Shown here: one piece after another, positions 8,528 to 18,729 of the stretch
Layout: every line of letters starts with the position of its first letter
Numbering within the stretch: position 1 is the first letter of the stretch
Assembly: GCA_905216095.1 (NCBI GenBank)
Contig: CAJMSQ010000003.1
Location: 41,843-105,842, forward strand
Origin: an uncultured bacterium
GTDB taxonomy: Bacteria > Bacteroidota > Bacteroidia > Bacteroidales > Bacteroidaceae
Length of the DNA stretch: 64,000 nucleotides
Direction of reading: 5' to 3'
Notes under the pieces: generated by a model
What the model saw: the letters and a program-made list of their open reading frames with translations, nothing else
What the model was told of the DNA's origin: nothing
Databases searched by the model: none
Translations under genes and position numbers: made by a program

Positions 8528-9823
8528 TTATTTCGCTATGATGAGGAAATAATTCTTCTTGCCGCGTTGCACGAGCAGGTACTTGCCGCCCAGCAGGTCG
8601 CTTTCGGCGATGACCTGGTCGAAGGCCGTCAGTTTTTCCTTGTTGAGGCTGACGCCGCCGCCCTGTGTCATCTTGCGCATCTCGCCTTTCGAGGGGAAGC
8701 ATTGCGTGGTCTCGGCGAACAAATCGACGGCCTTGGCGCCGACTATCTGCTCCTTGGCCACTTCGAAGCGCGGCACACCGTCGAACACGCTGAGCAAAGT
8801 GGCCTCGTCAAGGCGCAACAGGCTTTCCTTGGTGGCCTTGCCGAAGAGGATGGCCGAGGCCTCAAGCGCCATTTCGTACTCTTCGCGGCCGTGGACCATG
8901 CAGGTGACTTCCTCGCCGAGGCGTTTCTGCAGCACGCGTCTGCCCGGGTCGGCGCGGTGTTCCGCTATGAGCGCGTCGATTTCCTCCTTGGGAAGCGACG
9001 TGAAAATCTTGATGTAGCGTTCCGCCTCGGCATCTCCCACGTTCAACCAGAACTGGTAGAACTTGTAAGGTGTGGTGTAACGCTTGTCCAACCATACATT
9101 CCCTTGCTCCGTCTTGCCGAACTTCTTGCCGTCGGCCTTGGTGATGAGCGGACAGGTCAGGGCGTAAGCTTCGGCTTCGTTCCCGAGTTTGCGGCGTATG
9201 AGCTCGGTACCCGTCGTTATGTTGCCCCATTGGTCGGAGCCTCCCATTTGCAGGCGGCAGTTCTTGGCTTCATAGAGATGCAGGAAGTCATATCCTTGCA
9301 ACAGCTGGTAGGTGAATTCCGTGAAAGACAGTCCGTCGCTCGCCTCTCCGTTGAGACGGCGCTTCACACTGTCCTTTGCCATCATGTAGTTCACGGTGAT
9401 GTGCTTTCCTATCTCGCGGGCAAAGTCGAGGAACGAGTAGCCTTTCATCCAGTCATAGTTGTTTACGAGCTCCGCAGCGTTGGGAGCGTCGCTGTCGAAG
9501 TCGAGGAAACGTGCGAGTTGCTGCTTGATGCAGGCCACGTTGTGCCGTAGCGTCTCCTCGTTCAACAGGTTCCGTTCGGCGCTTTTGCCCGAAGGGTCGC
9601 CAATCATGCCCGTGGCACCGCCCACGAGCGCAAGGGGTTTGTGTCCTGAACGCTGGAAATGACGCAGCATCATTACACCGCAGAGGTGGCCGATGTGCAG
9701 GGAGTCGGCCGTAGGGTCTATGCCGAGGTAGGCTGTCACCATTCCCTTTTCGAGCAGTTCCTCGGTTCCGGGCATCATCTGGTGGAGCATTCCGCGCCAC
9801 CGTAGTTCTTCTACAAAGTTCAT
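8528..9823 (-). CDS. tyrS: Tyrosyl-tRNA synthetase
   Basis: TyrS charges tRNA-Tyr with tyrosine. The 431-residue protein has the class I HIGH signature at residues 43-46 (SLHIGHLCG), a GDPSGK loop near 75-80, the tyrosine-binding GGSDQWGN motif at 194-201, the KMSKS equivalent KFGKT at 234-238 and a C-terminal S4 RNA-binding domain (about 365-431). Length and motifs are normal for bacterial TyrS. It is last in a long minus-strand run and starts 52 bases after ybeY. Confidence 0.97.
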   Translation of the reverse strand: MNFVEELRWRGMLHQMMPGTEELLEKGMVTAYLGIDPTADSLHIGHLCGVMMLRHFQRSGHKPLALVGGATGMIGDPSGKSAERNLLNEETLRHNVACIKQQLARFLDFDSDAPNAAELVNNYDWMKGYSFLDFAREIGKHITVNYMMAKDSVKRRLNGEASDGLSFTEFTYQLLQGYDFLHLYEAKNCRLQMGGSDQWGNITTGTELIRRKLGNEAEAYALTCPLITKADGKKFGKTEQGNVWLDKRYTTPYKFYQFWLNVGDAEAERYIKIFTSLPKEEIDALIAEHRADPGRRVLQKRLGEEVTCMVHGREEYEMALEASAILFGKATKESLLRLDEATLLSVFDGVPRFEVAKEQIVGAKAVDLFAETTQCFPSKGEMRKMTQGGGVSLNKEKLTAFDQVIAESDLLGGKYLLVQRGKKNYFLIIAK

Positions 9824-9875
9824 AATGTGTATTTTTTGTTTTGATATGCTTATGTTGTGTTTCCGCCGTCCGGCT

Positions 9876-10301
9876 TCACGCTGTCATGGTCTTGCGCATG
9901 GCCAGGGCCTCGTTTTCGGCGGCTTCCATTATCTCGCGCTCGCCGGGGCCTTTGTCATTGATGCCGCAAAGGTGGAGAATGCCGTGTATGATGACGCGGT
10001 GAAGCTCTTCGTCGTAGTCTTTGTCGAATTTCTCGGCATTCGAACGCACCGTGTCGAGGCTGATGAACAGGTCGCCGGCTATCACGTCGCCCTCGGTATA
10101 GTCGAAGGTGATGATGTCCGTATAGTAGTCGTGCTCGAGATACTGCCGATTGACACGGAGTATCTCTTCGTCGTCGCAGAATACGTAGGCTATCTCGCCT
10201 GCCCGCCGTCCATGTGCCGCGGCCACGGCACGTACCCACGCCGATGTGGCGCGGCGGGGAATGCGAGGCATACGGACGTTGATGGTGTTATAGGTTATCA
10301 T
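9876..10301 (-). CDS. ybeY: Endoribonuclease YbeY (rRNA maturation factor)
   Basis: YbeY is a zinc metalloprotein needed for 16S rRNA 3'-end maturation and ribosome quality control. The 141-residue product carries the core motif [11 protein letters not shown]: two histidines are in place but the third, usual His position is Asp, a variation I believe is common in Bacteroidota homologues. [11 protein letters not shown] upstream matches the family. The start at 10299-10301 gives the usual length; the longer open frame would run antisense into ruvB. It sits between ruvB and tyrS. Confidence 0.9.
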   Translation of the reverse strand: MITYNTINVRMPRIPRRATSAWVRAVAAAHGRRAGEIAYVFCDDEEILRVNRQYLEHDYYTDIITFDYTEGDVIAGDLFISLDTVRSNAEKFDKDYDEELHRVIIHGILHLCGINDKGPGEREIMEAAENEALAMRKTMTA

Positions 10302-10387
10302 GCGTGTTTTGTTAGGGTTGGTGGAAAGTTTTCCGACGGCTGTCGCTGCATGAACGGGCCCGGTGTCCCGTACAAGCCGGACGGCCG

Positions 10388-11437
10388 TCAGAAGAGGGTG
10401 GGCTGTTGCGGCGGGATGCGTCCGCCGGTGTAGGGACTGCGGCCCAGGTGCTCGTAAGCCAGCTCCGTGACTTCCCTTCCTCTCGGGGTACGTCGGATGA
10501 AGCCCTCTTTGATGAGGAACGGTTCGTACACTTCCTCGAGCGTACCGGGGTCTTCGCCGATGGCGGTCGCTATGGTAGTGACGCCTACCGGCCCGCCTTT
10601 GAATTTGTCTATGATGGTCAGCAGGATTTTGTTGTCCGTCTCGTCCAGCCCATAACGGTCTATGTTGAGCGCTTCGAGTGCATATCGTGCTATCGGGGTG
10701 TCGATGCGGCCGTTCCCTTTCACCTGTGCGAAGTCCCTGACGCGGCGCAACAGCGCGTTGGCTATACGGGGCGTTCCGCGGCTCCGGCCTGCTATTTCGA
10801 CCGCTGCGTGCTGTTCGATGGGCACATCCAGTATGTCGGCCGAGCGACAAATGATGTCCTGCAGCGTGGCGGCGTCGTAGTATTCGAGATGCAGGTTGAT
10901 GCCGAAGCGTGCCCGCAGGGGAGCGGTGAGCAGGCCGCTTCTCGTCGTCGCTCCGATAAGGGTGAACGGGTTCAGGTCTATCTGGATGCTGCGTGCCGCC
11001 GGCCCGCGGTCTATCATGATGTCGATGCGGTAGTCTTCCATGGCGGAATAGAGATATTCCTCCACGATGGGCGACAGCCGGTGTATCTCGTCGATGAACA
11101 ACACGTCGTTCGGTTCGAGCGATGTCAGCAGACCGGCAAGGTCGCCCGGCTTGTCGAGCACCGGCCCCGAGGTGATTTTGAATCCTACCCCCAGCTCGTT
11201 GGCTATTATGTTGGAGAGCGTCGTTTTTCCCAGGCCGGGAGGGCCGTGCAACAAGGTGTGGTCGAGCGGTTCGCCACGGTACTTGGCCGCCTCTACGAAC
11301 ACGCTAAGATTTTCCACCACCTTCTGCTGTCCGCTGAAGTCGCCGAAAGACAGCGGGCGCAGGGCATTCTCGAAATCCTTCTCCGAGGCTGTCGGCGTCT
11401 GTTGCTCCGTTCGGATGTCAAAGGTGTCTTCTGTCAT
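10388..11437 (-). CDS. ruvB: Holliday junction DNA helicase RuvB
   Basis: RuvB is the hexameric AAA+ motor that drives branch migration with RuvA. The 349-residue protein has Walker A GPPGLGKT at 65-72, Walker [10 protein letters not shown] near 113-121, sensor motif [19 protein letters not shown], and a C-terminal winged helix ending [12 protein letters not shown]. Its ATG overlaps the stop of the S41 protease gene by four bases, implying translational coupling. Confidence 0.97.
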   Translation of the reverse strand: MTEDTFDIRTEQQTPTASEKDFENALRPLSFGDFSGQQKVVENLSVFVEAAKYRGEPLDHTLLHGPPGLGKTTLSNIIANELGVGFKITSGPVLDKPGDLAGLLTSLEPNDVLFIDEIHRLSPIVEEYLYSAMEDYRIDIMIDRGPAARSIQIDLNPFTLIGATTRSGLLTAPLRARFGINLHLEYYDAATLQDIICRSADILDVPIEQHAAVEIAGRSRGTPRIANALLRRVRDFAQVKGNGRIDTPIARYALEALNIDRYGLDETDNKILLTIIDKFKGGPVGVTTIATAIGEDPGTLEEVYEPFLIKEGFIRRTPRGREVTELAYEHLGRSPYTGGRIPPQQPTLF

Positions 11438-13089
11438 GGTTCAGCTGTCGTTCCGGTTTTTCCCGTGCCGGAGGTAAGTTCCTCAAGGGCGCGTTTCACG
11501 ATGTCGCTCCGCGTGTTGATGATGCGGAAGTACTCGTTGCGGTCCCAGATGTTGTAGGCAATGAGCGCTTTGAGCATGAAACGCAGGTCGGGCAGTGTAT
11601 TTTCGAGTTCTTTGTCGTCTTTCGGTTCTATTTTCTTCTCTTTGGCTTTGGCCAGGATGCCTTCCACGACGCTTTCGGGCACTTGGTAGGTGTCGGCGTA
11701 GGCGGAAAAGTCCTTGTATCGCCTTTTCAGTTCCTTGCGGTGCTCGTCCGCGTAGCGCAAGGTGGCTTCGTTGATGAGGTTGTTGCGTGACAGTGCGCGG
11801 TAGAACGGCGTGTAGGCCGTCGTGTCCAGCGGGACGAAGATGTCGGGCATGATACCTCCTCCGCCGTAGACGGTGCGTCCTTCGACGAGTGTCTTGTATA
11901 CTTTCGTGCTGTCCAGGTGTATGCTGTCGCGCGAGGTGAGTTCGCCGTGGTCGAAGCGGTTCAGCAGGTCCTTGCCGTAGGCTTCTTTCTCGCCCTTCAC
12001 GTAAGGCTTCTGTATACATCTGCCCGAAGGCGTGTAGTAGTGGCTGACGGTGAGTCGTATCATGGAGCCGTCGGGCAGTTCGACGGGCCGCTGCACGAGT
12101 CCCTTGCCGAAAGTGCGCCGTCCCACGATGGTGCCGCGGTCGTGGTCCTGTATGGCGCCGGCTACGATTTCGGCAGCCGATGCCGTGTACTCATCCACCA
12201 GCACGCAGAGGCGTCCCGTCTCGAAGAGTCCGCCGCCCTGGGCCTTGAGTACCTGTTGCGGTGAAGTGCGTCCCTCGGTGTAGACCACCAGACTGCCGGC
12301 CTGGAGGAATTCGCTCGCCACGTCGCCTGCCGCTCCGAGGTATCCGCCGCCGTTCATCTCGAGGTCGAAGATAAGGTCGCGCATTCCCTGTTCGCGCAGC
12401 CGGCCGATGGCGTCGTGTACCTCGCGGCCCGACGTCGCGCCGAAGCGTTCGAGGTGGATGTATCCTATGCCCGGTGCTATCATGTAGGCGGCGTCGAGCG
12501 TATTGACGGGTATCTTGTCGCGTGTAAGCTTGAAGGTCATCATTTCTTTCACGCCGTGCCGCACGACGCCCAACACCACTTTCGTACCCTTGGGCCCGCG
12601 CAACTTCCGCATGATGCTGTCCCGCTCCATCTTGACTCCCGCAATGGGCTCGCCGTCCACGCTGACAATGCGGTCGCCCGCTATGATGCCTGCCTTTTCG
12701 CTGGGTCCTTTGGCCGTCGGCTGTATGACTACGAGCGTGTCGGCCAGCATGTTGAACTGCACACCTATGCCTTCAAAGTTTCCTTCGAGCGGCTCGTTGA
12801 GCTTCTTGGTCTGTTCCGCGTCGGAGTAGGACGAGTGCGGGTCGAGCTTTTCGAGCATCCCGTTGATGGCATCCTCCACGAGTTTCTTCTGGTTTACGCT
12901 GTCCACGTAAAGATTCGTGATGGCCAGTTGCGCGTATTGCAGTTTGCGCATCTGCTCTATGTCTATTTCGTTCTCGCGGTGTCCCTGGGCCGCGCACGGG
13001 AGTGTGCAGAGCAGGAAGGCGAGGACCGTGAATGCGGTGGCGAAGACGCTCTTGTGCATCGTTTTCTTAGGGCTTTGCAACCGTTTCAT
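11434..13089 (-). CDS. C-terminal processing peptidase (S41 family)
   Basis: This 551-residue periplasmic serine protease of the CtpA/Prc type has a signal peptide (about 1-35), a PDZ domain (about 95-190, [15 protein letters not shown]), and the catalytic core with Ser in YTASAAEI and Lys in [10 protein letters not shown]. It probably trims or degrades envelope proteins. The open frame runs back to 13230, but that extension is encoded by the palindrome array and is not expected to be protein; the start is the ATG at 13087-13089, with 13059 also possible. It is separated from coaD by the array and coupled to ruvB. Confidence 0.9.
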   Translation of the reverse strand: MKRLQSPKKTMHKSVFATAFTVLAFLLCTLPCAAQGHRENEIDIEQMRKLQYAQLAITNLYVDSVNQKKLVEDAINGMLEKLDPHSSYSDAEQTKKLNEPLEGNFEGIGVQFNMLADTLVVIQPTAKGPSEKAGIIAGDRIVSVDGEPIAGVKMERDSIMRKLRGPKGTKVVLGVVRHGVKEMMTFKLTRDKIPVNTLDAAYMIAPGIGYIHLERFGATSGREVHDAIGRLREQGMRDLIFDLEMNGGGYLGAAGDVASEFLQAGSLVVYTEGRTSPQQVLKAQGGGLFETGRLCVLVDEYTASAAEIVAGAIQDHDRGTIVGRRTFGKGLVQRPVELPDGSMIRLTVSHYYTPSGRCIQKPYVKGEKEAYGKDLLNRFDHGELTSRDSIHLDSTKVYKTLVEGRTVYGGGGIMPDIFVPLDTTAYTPFYRALSRNNLINEATLRYADEHRKELKRRYKDFSAYADTYQVPESVVEGILAKAKEKKIEPKDDKELENTLPDLRFMLKALIAYNIWDRNEYFRIINTRSDIVKRALEELTSGTGKTGTTAEP

Positions 13090-13103
13090 ACTTAGAGAGT
13101 TTC

Positions 13104-13181
13104 CTACATGGCTTGTAGTTTTTCCTATCCCTATGATAGTTTTTTCTACATGGCATGTAGTTTTTCTTAGATGCCATGTAG
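13104..13181. repeat. Stand-alone four-unit palindrome array R2
   Basis: Four 15-bp units with three 6-bp spacers (78 bp in all). Unit 2 is the CTATCCCTATGATAG variant; the others are CTACATG type. It lies between coaD and the S41 protease gene within the same minus-strand run, so it would be transcribed into that mRNA. Confidence 0.85.
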
Positions 13182-13226
13182 AAAATGCCATGTCGCATGT
13201 GCCCTTTTCGGGGAGTATCGTGGTGT

Positions 13227-13700
13227 TCATTTTTCCTTGTGTTCGTTGTTCTTTTTCTGTGGGGGAAGGAAGTCTTTCACGTCCTTTCCGAAAGCTATCA
13301 GTTCGCGGACGACGCTCGACGATATGCTCGAGAATTGCGGCTCGGTGAAAAGCAGCACGGTCTCTATGCCCGCCAGCCTGTGGTTCATGTTTGCGATGTC
13401 GCGTTCGTATTCAAAGTCCTTCACGCTGCGCAGTCCGCGCAGGATGAAGCCCGCCCCGCATCGGCGGGCCAGGTCTATGGTCAGGTCGTCGTAGGCCACG
13501 ACGCGCACACGCGGCTCGCCGGCGTAGCAGGCCTGTATCTGCGCCACGCGCTCTTCGGGGGAGTAGAGCGTGCGCTTGTTCTCGTTGATGCCCACGCCTA
13601 TCACGATTTCGTCGAACAGGGGCAGCCCGCGTTCCACGATGCTGGCATGTCCTACGGTGAAGGGGTCGAACGAACCGGGAAATATGGCAATCTTTTTCAT
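13227..13700 (-). CDS. coaD: Pantetheine-phosphate adenylyltransferase
   Basis: CoaD transfers AMP from ATP to 4'-phosphopantetheine in coenzyme A synthesis. The 157-residue protein has the nucleotidyltransferase T-x-G-H motif (TVGH, residues 15-18), a [11 protein letters not shown] substrate motif and the [14 protein letters not shown] motif near the C terminus. Its ATG overlaps the parE stop by four bases, so the two are coupled. Confidence 0.97.
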   Translation of the reverse strand: MKKIAIFPGSFDPFTVGHASIVERGLPLFDEIVIGVGINENKRTLYSPEERVAQIQACYAGEPRVRVVAYDDLTIDLARRCGAGFILRGLRSVKDFEYERDIANMNHRLAGIETVLLFTEPQFSSISSSVVRELIAFGKDVKDFLPPQKKNNEHKEK

Positions 13701-15748
13701 TGTGCGTCTTCTTCGTCCTCCTCGGCCGGGTCTTCTTCCACTACAAGGTTGTCGATGATGAAGTTCTGGCGTTCCATGGTGTTTTTGCCCATGTAATATT
13801 CGAGCAGCTCCTTGACCTGGTCGCTTTTGTGCAGCGTCACCCGGTCCAGCCGCATGTCCGGCCCGATGAAGTGCTTGAACTCGTCGGCCGAAATCTCGCC
13901 CAGTCCCTTGAACCGCGTTATCTCGGGGTCGGGGCTCAGGCGTTCGATGGCCGACAGGCGTTCCTCTTCGGTGTAACAGTATACGGTTTCGAATTCCGAG
14001 CGGTCGGAACTTTTCGCCTTCTTGAGTACGGCCGCGCCGGCACTCTTGTCGTCCACGTTGTGCACCTTGGCCGCGCCGCGCACCTTCTTCTTCTTGTTCC
14101 TGACGCGGAACAAGGGCGTCTGGAGTATGTACACGTGTCCTTTCTTGATAAGGTCGGGGAAGAATTGCAGGAAGAAAGTAATCATCAGCAGGCGGATGTG
14201 CATGCCGTCCACGTCGGCGTCGGTGGCTACGATGACCTTGTTGTAGCGCAGGCCGTCAAGCCCGTCCTCGATGTTGAGGGCCGCCTGCAGCAGATTGAAT
14301 TCCTCGTTCTCGTACACGACTTTCTTGGTCAGCCCGAAGCAGTTCAGCGGTTTGCCCCTCAGGGAAAATACCGCTTGGGTGTTCACGTCGCGGCTCTTCG
14401 TGATGGAGCCGCTCGCCGAGTCGCCTTCCGTGATGAAGATGGCCGATTCCGCGCGCAGGTCGTTCTCTTCTTCTCCCTTGCGGGCCTTGGGTGCGGGGTC
14501 GTTCAAGTGGACCCGGCAGTCGCGCAACTTGCGGTTGTGCAAGTTTGCCTTTTTCGCGCGTTCGCGGGCCAGTTTCGTCACGCCCGCGATGGCTTTCCGT
14601 TCCTTCTCGCTCTCCTGTATTTTCTGCTGGATGACTTCCGCCACGTCGAGATGCTTATGCAGGTAATTGTCCACGTTCTCTTTGACGAAGTCTCCCACGA
14701 ATTTGTTTACGCTGACGCCCGACAGCGGGAACGGATTGCCGTGCATGTCCTTGTCGGGTGCCATGGTGAGCGAACCGAGCTTTATCTTGGTCTGACTTTC
14801 AAAGAGCGGCTCGATGACGCGCACCGCGATAGCGGCCACCAGCCCGTTGCGCACGTCCTGTACGTCGAAGTTCTTGCCGAAATATTCCTTGATGGCGCGC
14901 GCTATGTGCTCTTTGAACGCGCTCTGGTGCGTTCCGCCCTGTGTCGTGTGCTGCCCGTTCACGAACGAGTAGTACTCCTCGCCGTATTGCGGGGTGTGCG
15001 TGAAGGCTATGTCTATGCCGTCGCCCTGCAGATGCACGATGGGGTAAAGCCCGGCCGCCGTCATGTTGTCGTTCAGCAGGTCTTCCAGTCCGTTACGACT
15101 GATGATGCGCCGCCCGTTATAGAAGATAGCCAGTCCGGTGTTCAGGTAAGTGTAGTTGCGGAGCATATTCTCCACGAACTCCGGGCGGAACCGGTAGCCG
15201 TTGAACAGTTCCGGGTCCGGCTCGAAGTAGATAAACGTTCCGTTCTCCTCTTCCGTGTCGCCCTCGGTTTCGCTTACGAGCCGTCCGCAGTCGAATACGG
15301 CCTCGTGCATGCGTCCGTCGCGCACGCTTCGCGCCGTGAACTTGCGGCTGAGCGCGTTCACGGCCTTCAGACCCACGCCGTTCATGCCCACGGAAGCCGT
15401 GAAGACGGCCGTGTCATACTTTCCGCCCGTGTTGAGCTTCGACACCGCGTCCACGAGCTTGCCCAAGGGGATGCCGCGTCCGTAGTCGCGCACCTCGGCC
15501 GTCATGTCGTCGGCGATGTTCACCTCGATGCGTTTGCCGAAGCCCTCGTTGAATTCGTCGATGCTGTTGTCGATGGTTTCTTTCAGCAGCACGTAGATGC
15601 CGTCCTCGGCGTGCGAGCCGTCGCCCAGGCGTCCGATGTACATTCCCGGGCGTCTGCGGATGTGCTCCACGCCTTCGAGCGTGCGTATGTTGTCTTCCGT
15701 GTATTCGCCGGCGGGGCGAACGGGTGCGGGAATCTTTTCTTCTTCCAT
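13697..15748 (-). CDS. parE: DNA topoisomerase IV subunit B (type IIA, GyrB/ParE family)
   Basis: This 683-residue subunit supplies the ATPase of a type IIA topoisomerase. It shows the GHKL nucleotide site ([37 protein letters not shown]), the transducer region and the TOPRIM domain ([24 protein letters not shown]). The GyrB tail insertion is absent, favouring ParE over GyrB. A second ATG six bases upstream (15752-15754) is equally open. It follows the acyltransferase-like gene by 63 bases and overlaps coaD. The parC partner is not in this window. Confidence 0.9.
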   Translation of the reverse strand: MEEEKIPAPVRPAGEYTEDNIRTLEGVEHIRRRPGMYIGRLGDGSHAEDGIYVLLKETIDNSIDEFNEGFGKRIEVNIADDMTAEVRDYGRGIPLGKLVDAVSKLNTGGKYDTAVFTASVGMNGVGLKAVNALSRKFTARSVRDGRMHEAVFDCGRLVSETEGDTEEENGTFIYFEPDPELFNGYRFRPEFVENMLRNYTYLNTGLAIFYNGRRIISRNGLEDLLNDNMTAAGLYPIVHLQGDGIDIAFTHTPQYGEEYYSFVNGQHTTQGGTHQSAFKEHIARAIKEYFGKNFDVQDVRNGLVAAIAVRVIEPLFESQTKIKLGSLTMAPDKDMHGNPFPLSGVSVNKFVGDFVKENVDNYLHKHLDVAEVIQQKIQESEKERKAIAGVTKLARERAKKANLHNRKLRDCRVHLNDPAPKARKGEEENDLRAESAIFITEGDSASGSITKSRDVNTQAVFSLRGKPLNCFGLTKKVVYENEEFNLLQAALNIEDGLDGLRYNKVIVATDADVDGMHIRLLMITFFLQFFPDLIKKGHVYILQTPLFRVRNKKKKVRGAAKVHNVDDKSAGAAVLKKAKSSDRSEFETVYCYTEEERLSAIERLSPDPEITRFKGLGEISADEFKHFIGPDMRLDRVTLHKSDQVKELLEYYMGKNTMERQNFIIDNLVVEEDPAEEDEEDAQ

Positions 15749-15811
15749 ACACATATATTATATATAGGCGTTACGGCCTTCCGGTCGTGCCGGTGTGCCG
15801 TGTCGTCGCAT

Positions 15812-16945
15812 TCAGATGTCCGCCTTGTAACACCTTCTGCGCTTGTGCTGTTCGGTCCTGAAGTACTGCCACTGGCTCTGTACCTTCTCGTTCAGTTCCA
15901 GTTCGGGGTTGCTCTCGGCATACTCGAATCCCATCTGCTGGTAAACGGGTATCAGGTCGGTGAAGAGCAGGGCGTTCACGCCTTTGTTCTGGTAATCGGG
16001 GCGTACGGCCACGAGCAGCAGGTCGAGCACCTTGGGCCGTCGCCACATCAGGGCTTTCAGCAGGTGATACCAGCCCAGCGGGAAGAGTTTGCCGCGGGCC
16101 CGTTGCAACGCGCGCGACAGCGAGGGCATCGAGATGCCTACCGCCACCAGCTCGCCCTCGGCGTTTTCGACGAGTGTCACCATGCGGAGGTCGAGCACAG
16201 GCACGTACATATTGACATACTGGTCAATCTGCCGTTCCGTCATGCGCGAAAAGTTGAACAGCGGGGCGTAAGCGTCGTTGATGAGGCGGAAAATCTCGTG
16301 GCCTATGCCGCTGCGGCGTATTTCCCGCTTGCTTGTGAGCTTGCGGATGCGCAGGCCGTGCTTGCGGGCTATGATGTCGGAGATGCGTTGGTGCTTTTCG
16401 GGGATTTCCTCGGGTATGTAGATTTTCCATTCCACCCAGTCGGCCGATTTTACCAGCCCGAGCCGTTCCATGTGTTCCGGGTAGTAGGGATAATTATATA
16501 TCGTGGCCATCGTGGACAGCTGGTCGAAACCTTCCACCAGCATACCTTCCGCGTCCATGTCGGTGAAGCCCAGCGGCCCCTCAATCTCTTCCATGCCGCG
16601 CTCCCTGCCCCACTGCTTGACCGTGTCTATCAGGGCGCGGCTCACTTCCTCGTCGTCCGTGAAGTCTATCCACCCGAAGCGCACCACCTTGCGGCCCCAC
16701 GTCTCGTTGGCCCGCCGGTTGATGATGGCGGCCACGCGGCCCACGGCCTTCCCGTCGCGGTAAGCCATGAAATAGTCGGCCTCGCAAAACTCGAAAGCCG
16801 CGTTGCGCCGCGGCGAGAACGTGTTCAGCATGTCGTCGTACAGGTCGGGGACGGACTGTGCGTTGTCTTTGTAAAATTCGTAGTTGAAACGGATGAACTT
16901 CTTCAGTTCCCCGCGTGTGGTCACTCGTTTGATTTCTACGGACAT
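15812..16945 (-). CDS. GNAT-like acyltransferase fold protein
   Basis: This 377-residue cytoplasmic protein belongs to a Bacteroidota family with acyl-CoA N-acyltransferase-like folds, sometimes labelled GTP-binding for no clear reason. Recognisable parts are FMAYRDGKAVGRVAAIINRR (about 58-78), GPLGFTDMDAEGMLVEGFD and a C-terminal GNAT-like VAVRPDYQNKGVNALLF (about 315-330), resembling the acetyl-CoA binding loop. The substrate is unknown. It is the first gene of the minus-strand run to tyrS and has a promoter box at 17007-17014. Confidence 0.75.
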   Translation of the reverse strand: MSVEIKRVTTRGELKKFIRFNYEFYKDNAQSVPDLYDDMLNTFSPRRNAAFEFCEADYFMAYRDGKAVGRVAAIINRRANETWGRKVVRFGWIDFTDDEEVSRALIDTVKQWGRERGMEEIEGPLGFTDMDAEGMLVEGFDQLSTMATIYNYPYYPEHMERLGLVKSADWVEWKIYIPEEIPEKHQRISDIIARKHGLRIRKLTSKREIRRSGIGHEIFRLINDAYAPLFNFSRMTERQIDQYVNMYVPVLDLRMVTLVENAEGELVAVGISMPSLSRALQRARGKLFPLGWYHLLKALMWRRPKVLDLLLVAVRPDYQNKGVNALLFTDLIPVYQQMGFEYAESNPELELNEKVQSQWQYFRTEQHKRRRCYKADI

Positions 16946-17006
16946 GGGGTCTCGGTTAAAGGTTTGTGTGCGGTCTGTTTTTCACGGAAGCACACCGTTT
17001 GCGCCG

Positions 17007-17014
17007 CAAAGGTA
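17007..17014 (-). promoter_or_regulatory. Promoter -7 box for the parE-coaD-ruvB run
   Basis: TACCTTTG on the minus strand, about 60 bases before the acyltransferase-like gene. A TTG lies at 17029-17031, closer than the usual 19-20 nt, so the upstream box is uncertain. Confidence 0.6.
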
Positions 17015-17196
17015 ATCATTTTTTTCGACAAGCCGGCTTCCGCCGCCTGTTTCTGCATCCTGTTTCCGTCGCCCGCGGGCCGGGAATGTGGGGCCGGGGA
17101 AAAACGCCGCGTGGCGGTCCGCCGCCGACGGTTTTGTGCCTTCTGTTTCCGCTTAAAACAGGGGTACTTGTAACTAACTGTCGGACAAGTGGATAC

Positions 17197-17274
17197 CTAC
17201 ATGGCATGTAGTTCGAACTACAAGCCATGTAGTTTTTCTTAGAAGCCATGTAGGAAAAACTACATGCCATGTAG
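17197..17274. repeat. Stand-alone four-unit palindrome array R3
   Basis: Four 15-bp units with 6-bp spacers, 78 bp in total, in the divergent gap between the parE run and the spmAB gene. The remaining intergenic DNA on either side (16946-17434) holds the two promoters and no gene that I can support. Confidence 0.85.
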
Positions 17275-17403
17275 GAAAACGTACCCCGAAGCCCGCGCAT
17301 TCCGCCTCCCCGACGGACCGTCCGGAATGCGGCTTCCGGACGCTCCGGACCGGTGCCGTGCGCGCTTTTTTCCCCATAATGTTTTTTTATGCCGATTAAT
17401 CCT

Positions 17404-17411
17404 TACCTTTG
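17404..17411 (+). promoter_or_regulatory. spmAB promoter -7 box
   Basis: TACCTTTG, 23 bases before the chosen ATG at 17435, preceded by a T-rich run at about 17380-17387. The transcript leader is therefore very short. Confidence 0.65.
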
Positions 17412-17434
17412 CAAGTTGAAAAAATGTGCTGAGC

Positions 17435-18667
17435 ATGGTTCTGAACTACATTTGGATAGCTTTTTTCCTGATAGCCTTTGCGGTTGCGGTCGTCAAGATG
17501 CTTTTTTGCGGCGACTTGTCCGTATTTCCCGCCATCATGAACTCCACGTTCGACACCGCCAGGACGGCGTTCGAGATTTCGCTCGGCCTGACGGGCGTGC
17601 TTTCGCTGTGGCTCGGCATCATGAAGATAGGCGAGCGCGCCGGAGTCATCAATGTGTTGGCCCGTCTGACCGCCCCCGTGCTGTCCAAACTCTTTCCCGG
17701 CATTCCGAAGGGGCATCCCGTCATGGGCAACATGTTCATGAACATCTCCGCCAACATGCTGGGGCTGGACAACGCCGCGACACCGCTCGGCCTCAAGGCG
17801 ATGGAGCGGCTTCAGGAACTGAATGACAGGAAGGACACGGCGTCCGACGCCATGATCATGTTCCTGGTGCTCAACACCAGCGGCCTGACCATCATTCCCG
17901 TGAGCATCATGGTGTACAGGGCGCAGATGGGTGCGGCGCAGCCTGCGGACGTGTTTGTTCCGCTGCTCATATCGACGTTCTTTTCCACGCTGGCCGGCAT
18001 CGTCGTCACGTCGCTCTGCCAGCGCATCAATCTGCTCGACCGCCGGCTGCTCCTGACGCTGGCGGGCATGTCGCTGGCCGTGGCCGCCATCATCTGGGGA
18101 TTCGCCCGTCTCGACGACACCATGATGAACACCGTGGGGACGACCACGGCCAACGTGCTGCTCTTCGCCATCATCGTCGCGTTCATCGCGGCGGGCCTCG
18201 TGAAGCGCATCAATGTCTACGAGGTGTTCGTCGAAGGCGCGAAGGACGGTTTCACCACCGCCGTGCGCATCATCCCTTACCTCGTGGCCATGCTCGTGGC
18301 CATAGGCGTGTTCCGTGCCAGCGGGGCGATGGACTGGCTCATCGGCGGGCTGGGAAGCCTTTTCGGCCTCTTCGGCGGTAACACGGACTGGGTCGGCGCG
18401 CTGCCCACGGCACTCATGAAACCCTTGAGCGGCAGTGGCGCGCGCGGCATGATGGTGGACGCGATGCAGACCTACGGCGTCGATTCGTTTGTCGGGCGGC
18501 TGAGCTGCATCCTGCAGGGCTCCACCGACACCACCTTCTACATACTGGCCGTCTACTTCGGCTCTGTGGGCGTCAGGCGCACGCGCCACGCCGTCGGGTG
18601 CGGACTGGCGGCCGACGCGGCGGGCATCGTGGCGGCCATACTCGTGGCCTACCTCTTCTTCGGATAG
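17435..18667 (+). CDS. Fused spore maturation protein A/B (nucleoside-recognition domain) membrane protein
   Basis: This 410-residue polytopic membrane protein joins an SpmA-like half (about 1-190, with MFMNISANMLGLDNAATPLGLKAME) and an SpmB-like half (about 225-410, with ALPTALMKPLSGSGARGMM and LSCILQGSTDTTFY). Bacteroidota carry this as one gene although they do not form spores; the transported substrate is unknown. An in-frame GTG at 17426 is possible, but the ATG at 17435 fits the hydrophobic N terminus better. A flippase gene follows 62 bases later. Confidence 0.9.
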   Translation: MVLNYIWIAFFLIAFAVAVVKMLFCGDLSVFPAIMNSTFDTARTAFEISLGLTGVLSLWLGIMKIGERAGVINVLARLTAPVLSKLFPGIPKGHPVMGNMFMNISANMLGLDNAATPLGLKAMERLQELNDRKDTASDAMIMFLVLNTSGLTIIPVSIMVYRAQMGAAQPADVFVPLLISTFFSTLAGIVVTSLCQRINLLDRRLLLTLAGMSLAVAAIIWGFARLDDTMMNTVGTTTANVLLFAIIVAFIAAGLVKRINVYEVFVEGAKDGFTTAVRIIPYLVAMLVAIGVFRASGAMDWLIGGLGSLFGLFGGNTDWVGALPTALMKPLSGSGARGMMVDAMQTYGVDSFVGRLSCILQGSTDTTFYILAVYFGSVGVRRTRHAVGCGLAADAAGIVAAILVAYLFFG

Positions 18668-18729
18668 GCCCGGCGACACCTTGGACAAGCAAAAATCCTT
18701 TTTCCTTCCGGCTATATAATATTATAGGT

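Noticed and set aside
13090..13230. N-terminal extension of the S41 protease with a WHLRKTTCHVEKT-like sequence
   Set aside because: It is the in-frame translation of palindrome array R2. The 21-bp period gives seven-residue repeats automatically, and a normal signal peptide starts at 13089.
13700..17173. Very long plus-strand open frame (over 1100 codons) opposite parE and coaD
   Set aside because: It is antisense to two well-identified genes; its length follows from the high GC content and codon bias of those genes.
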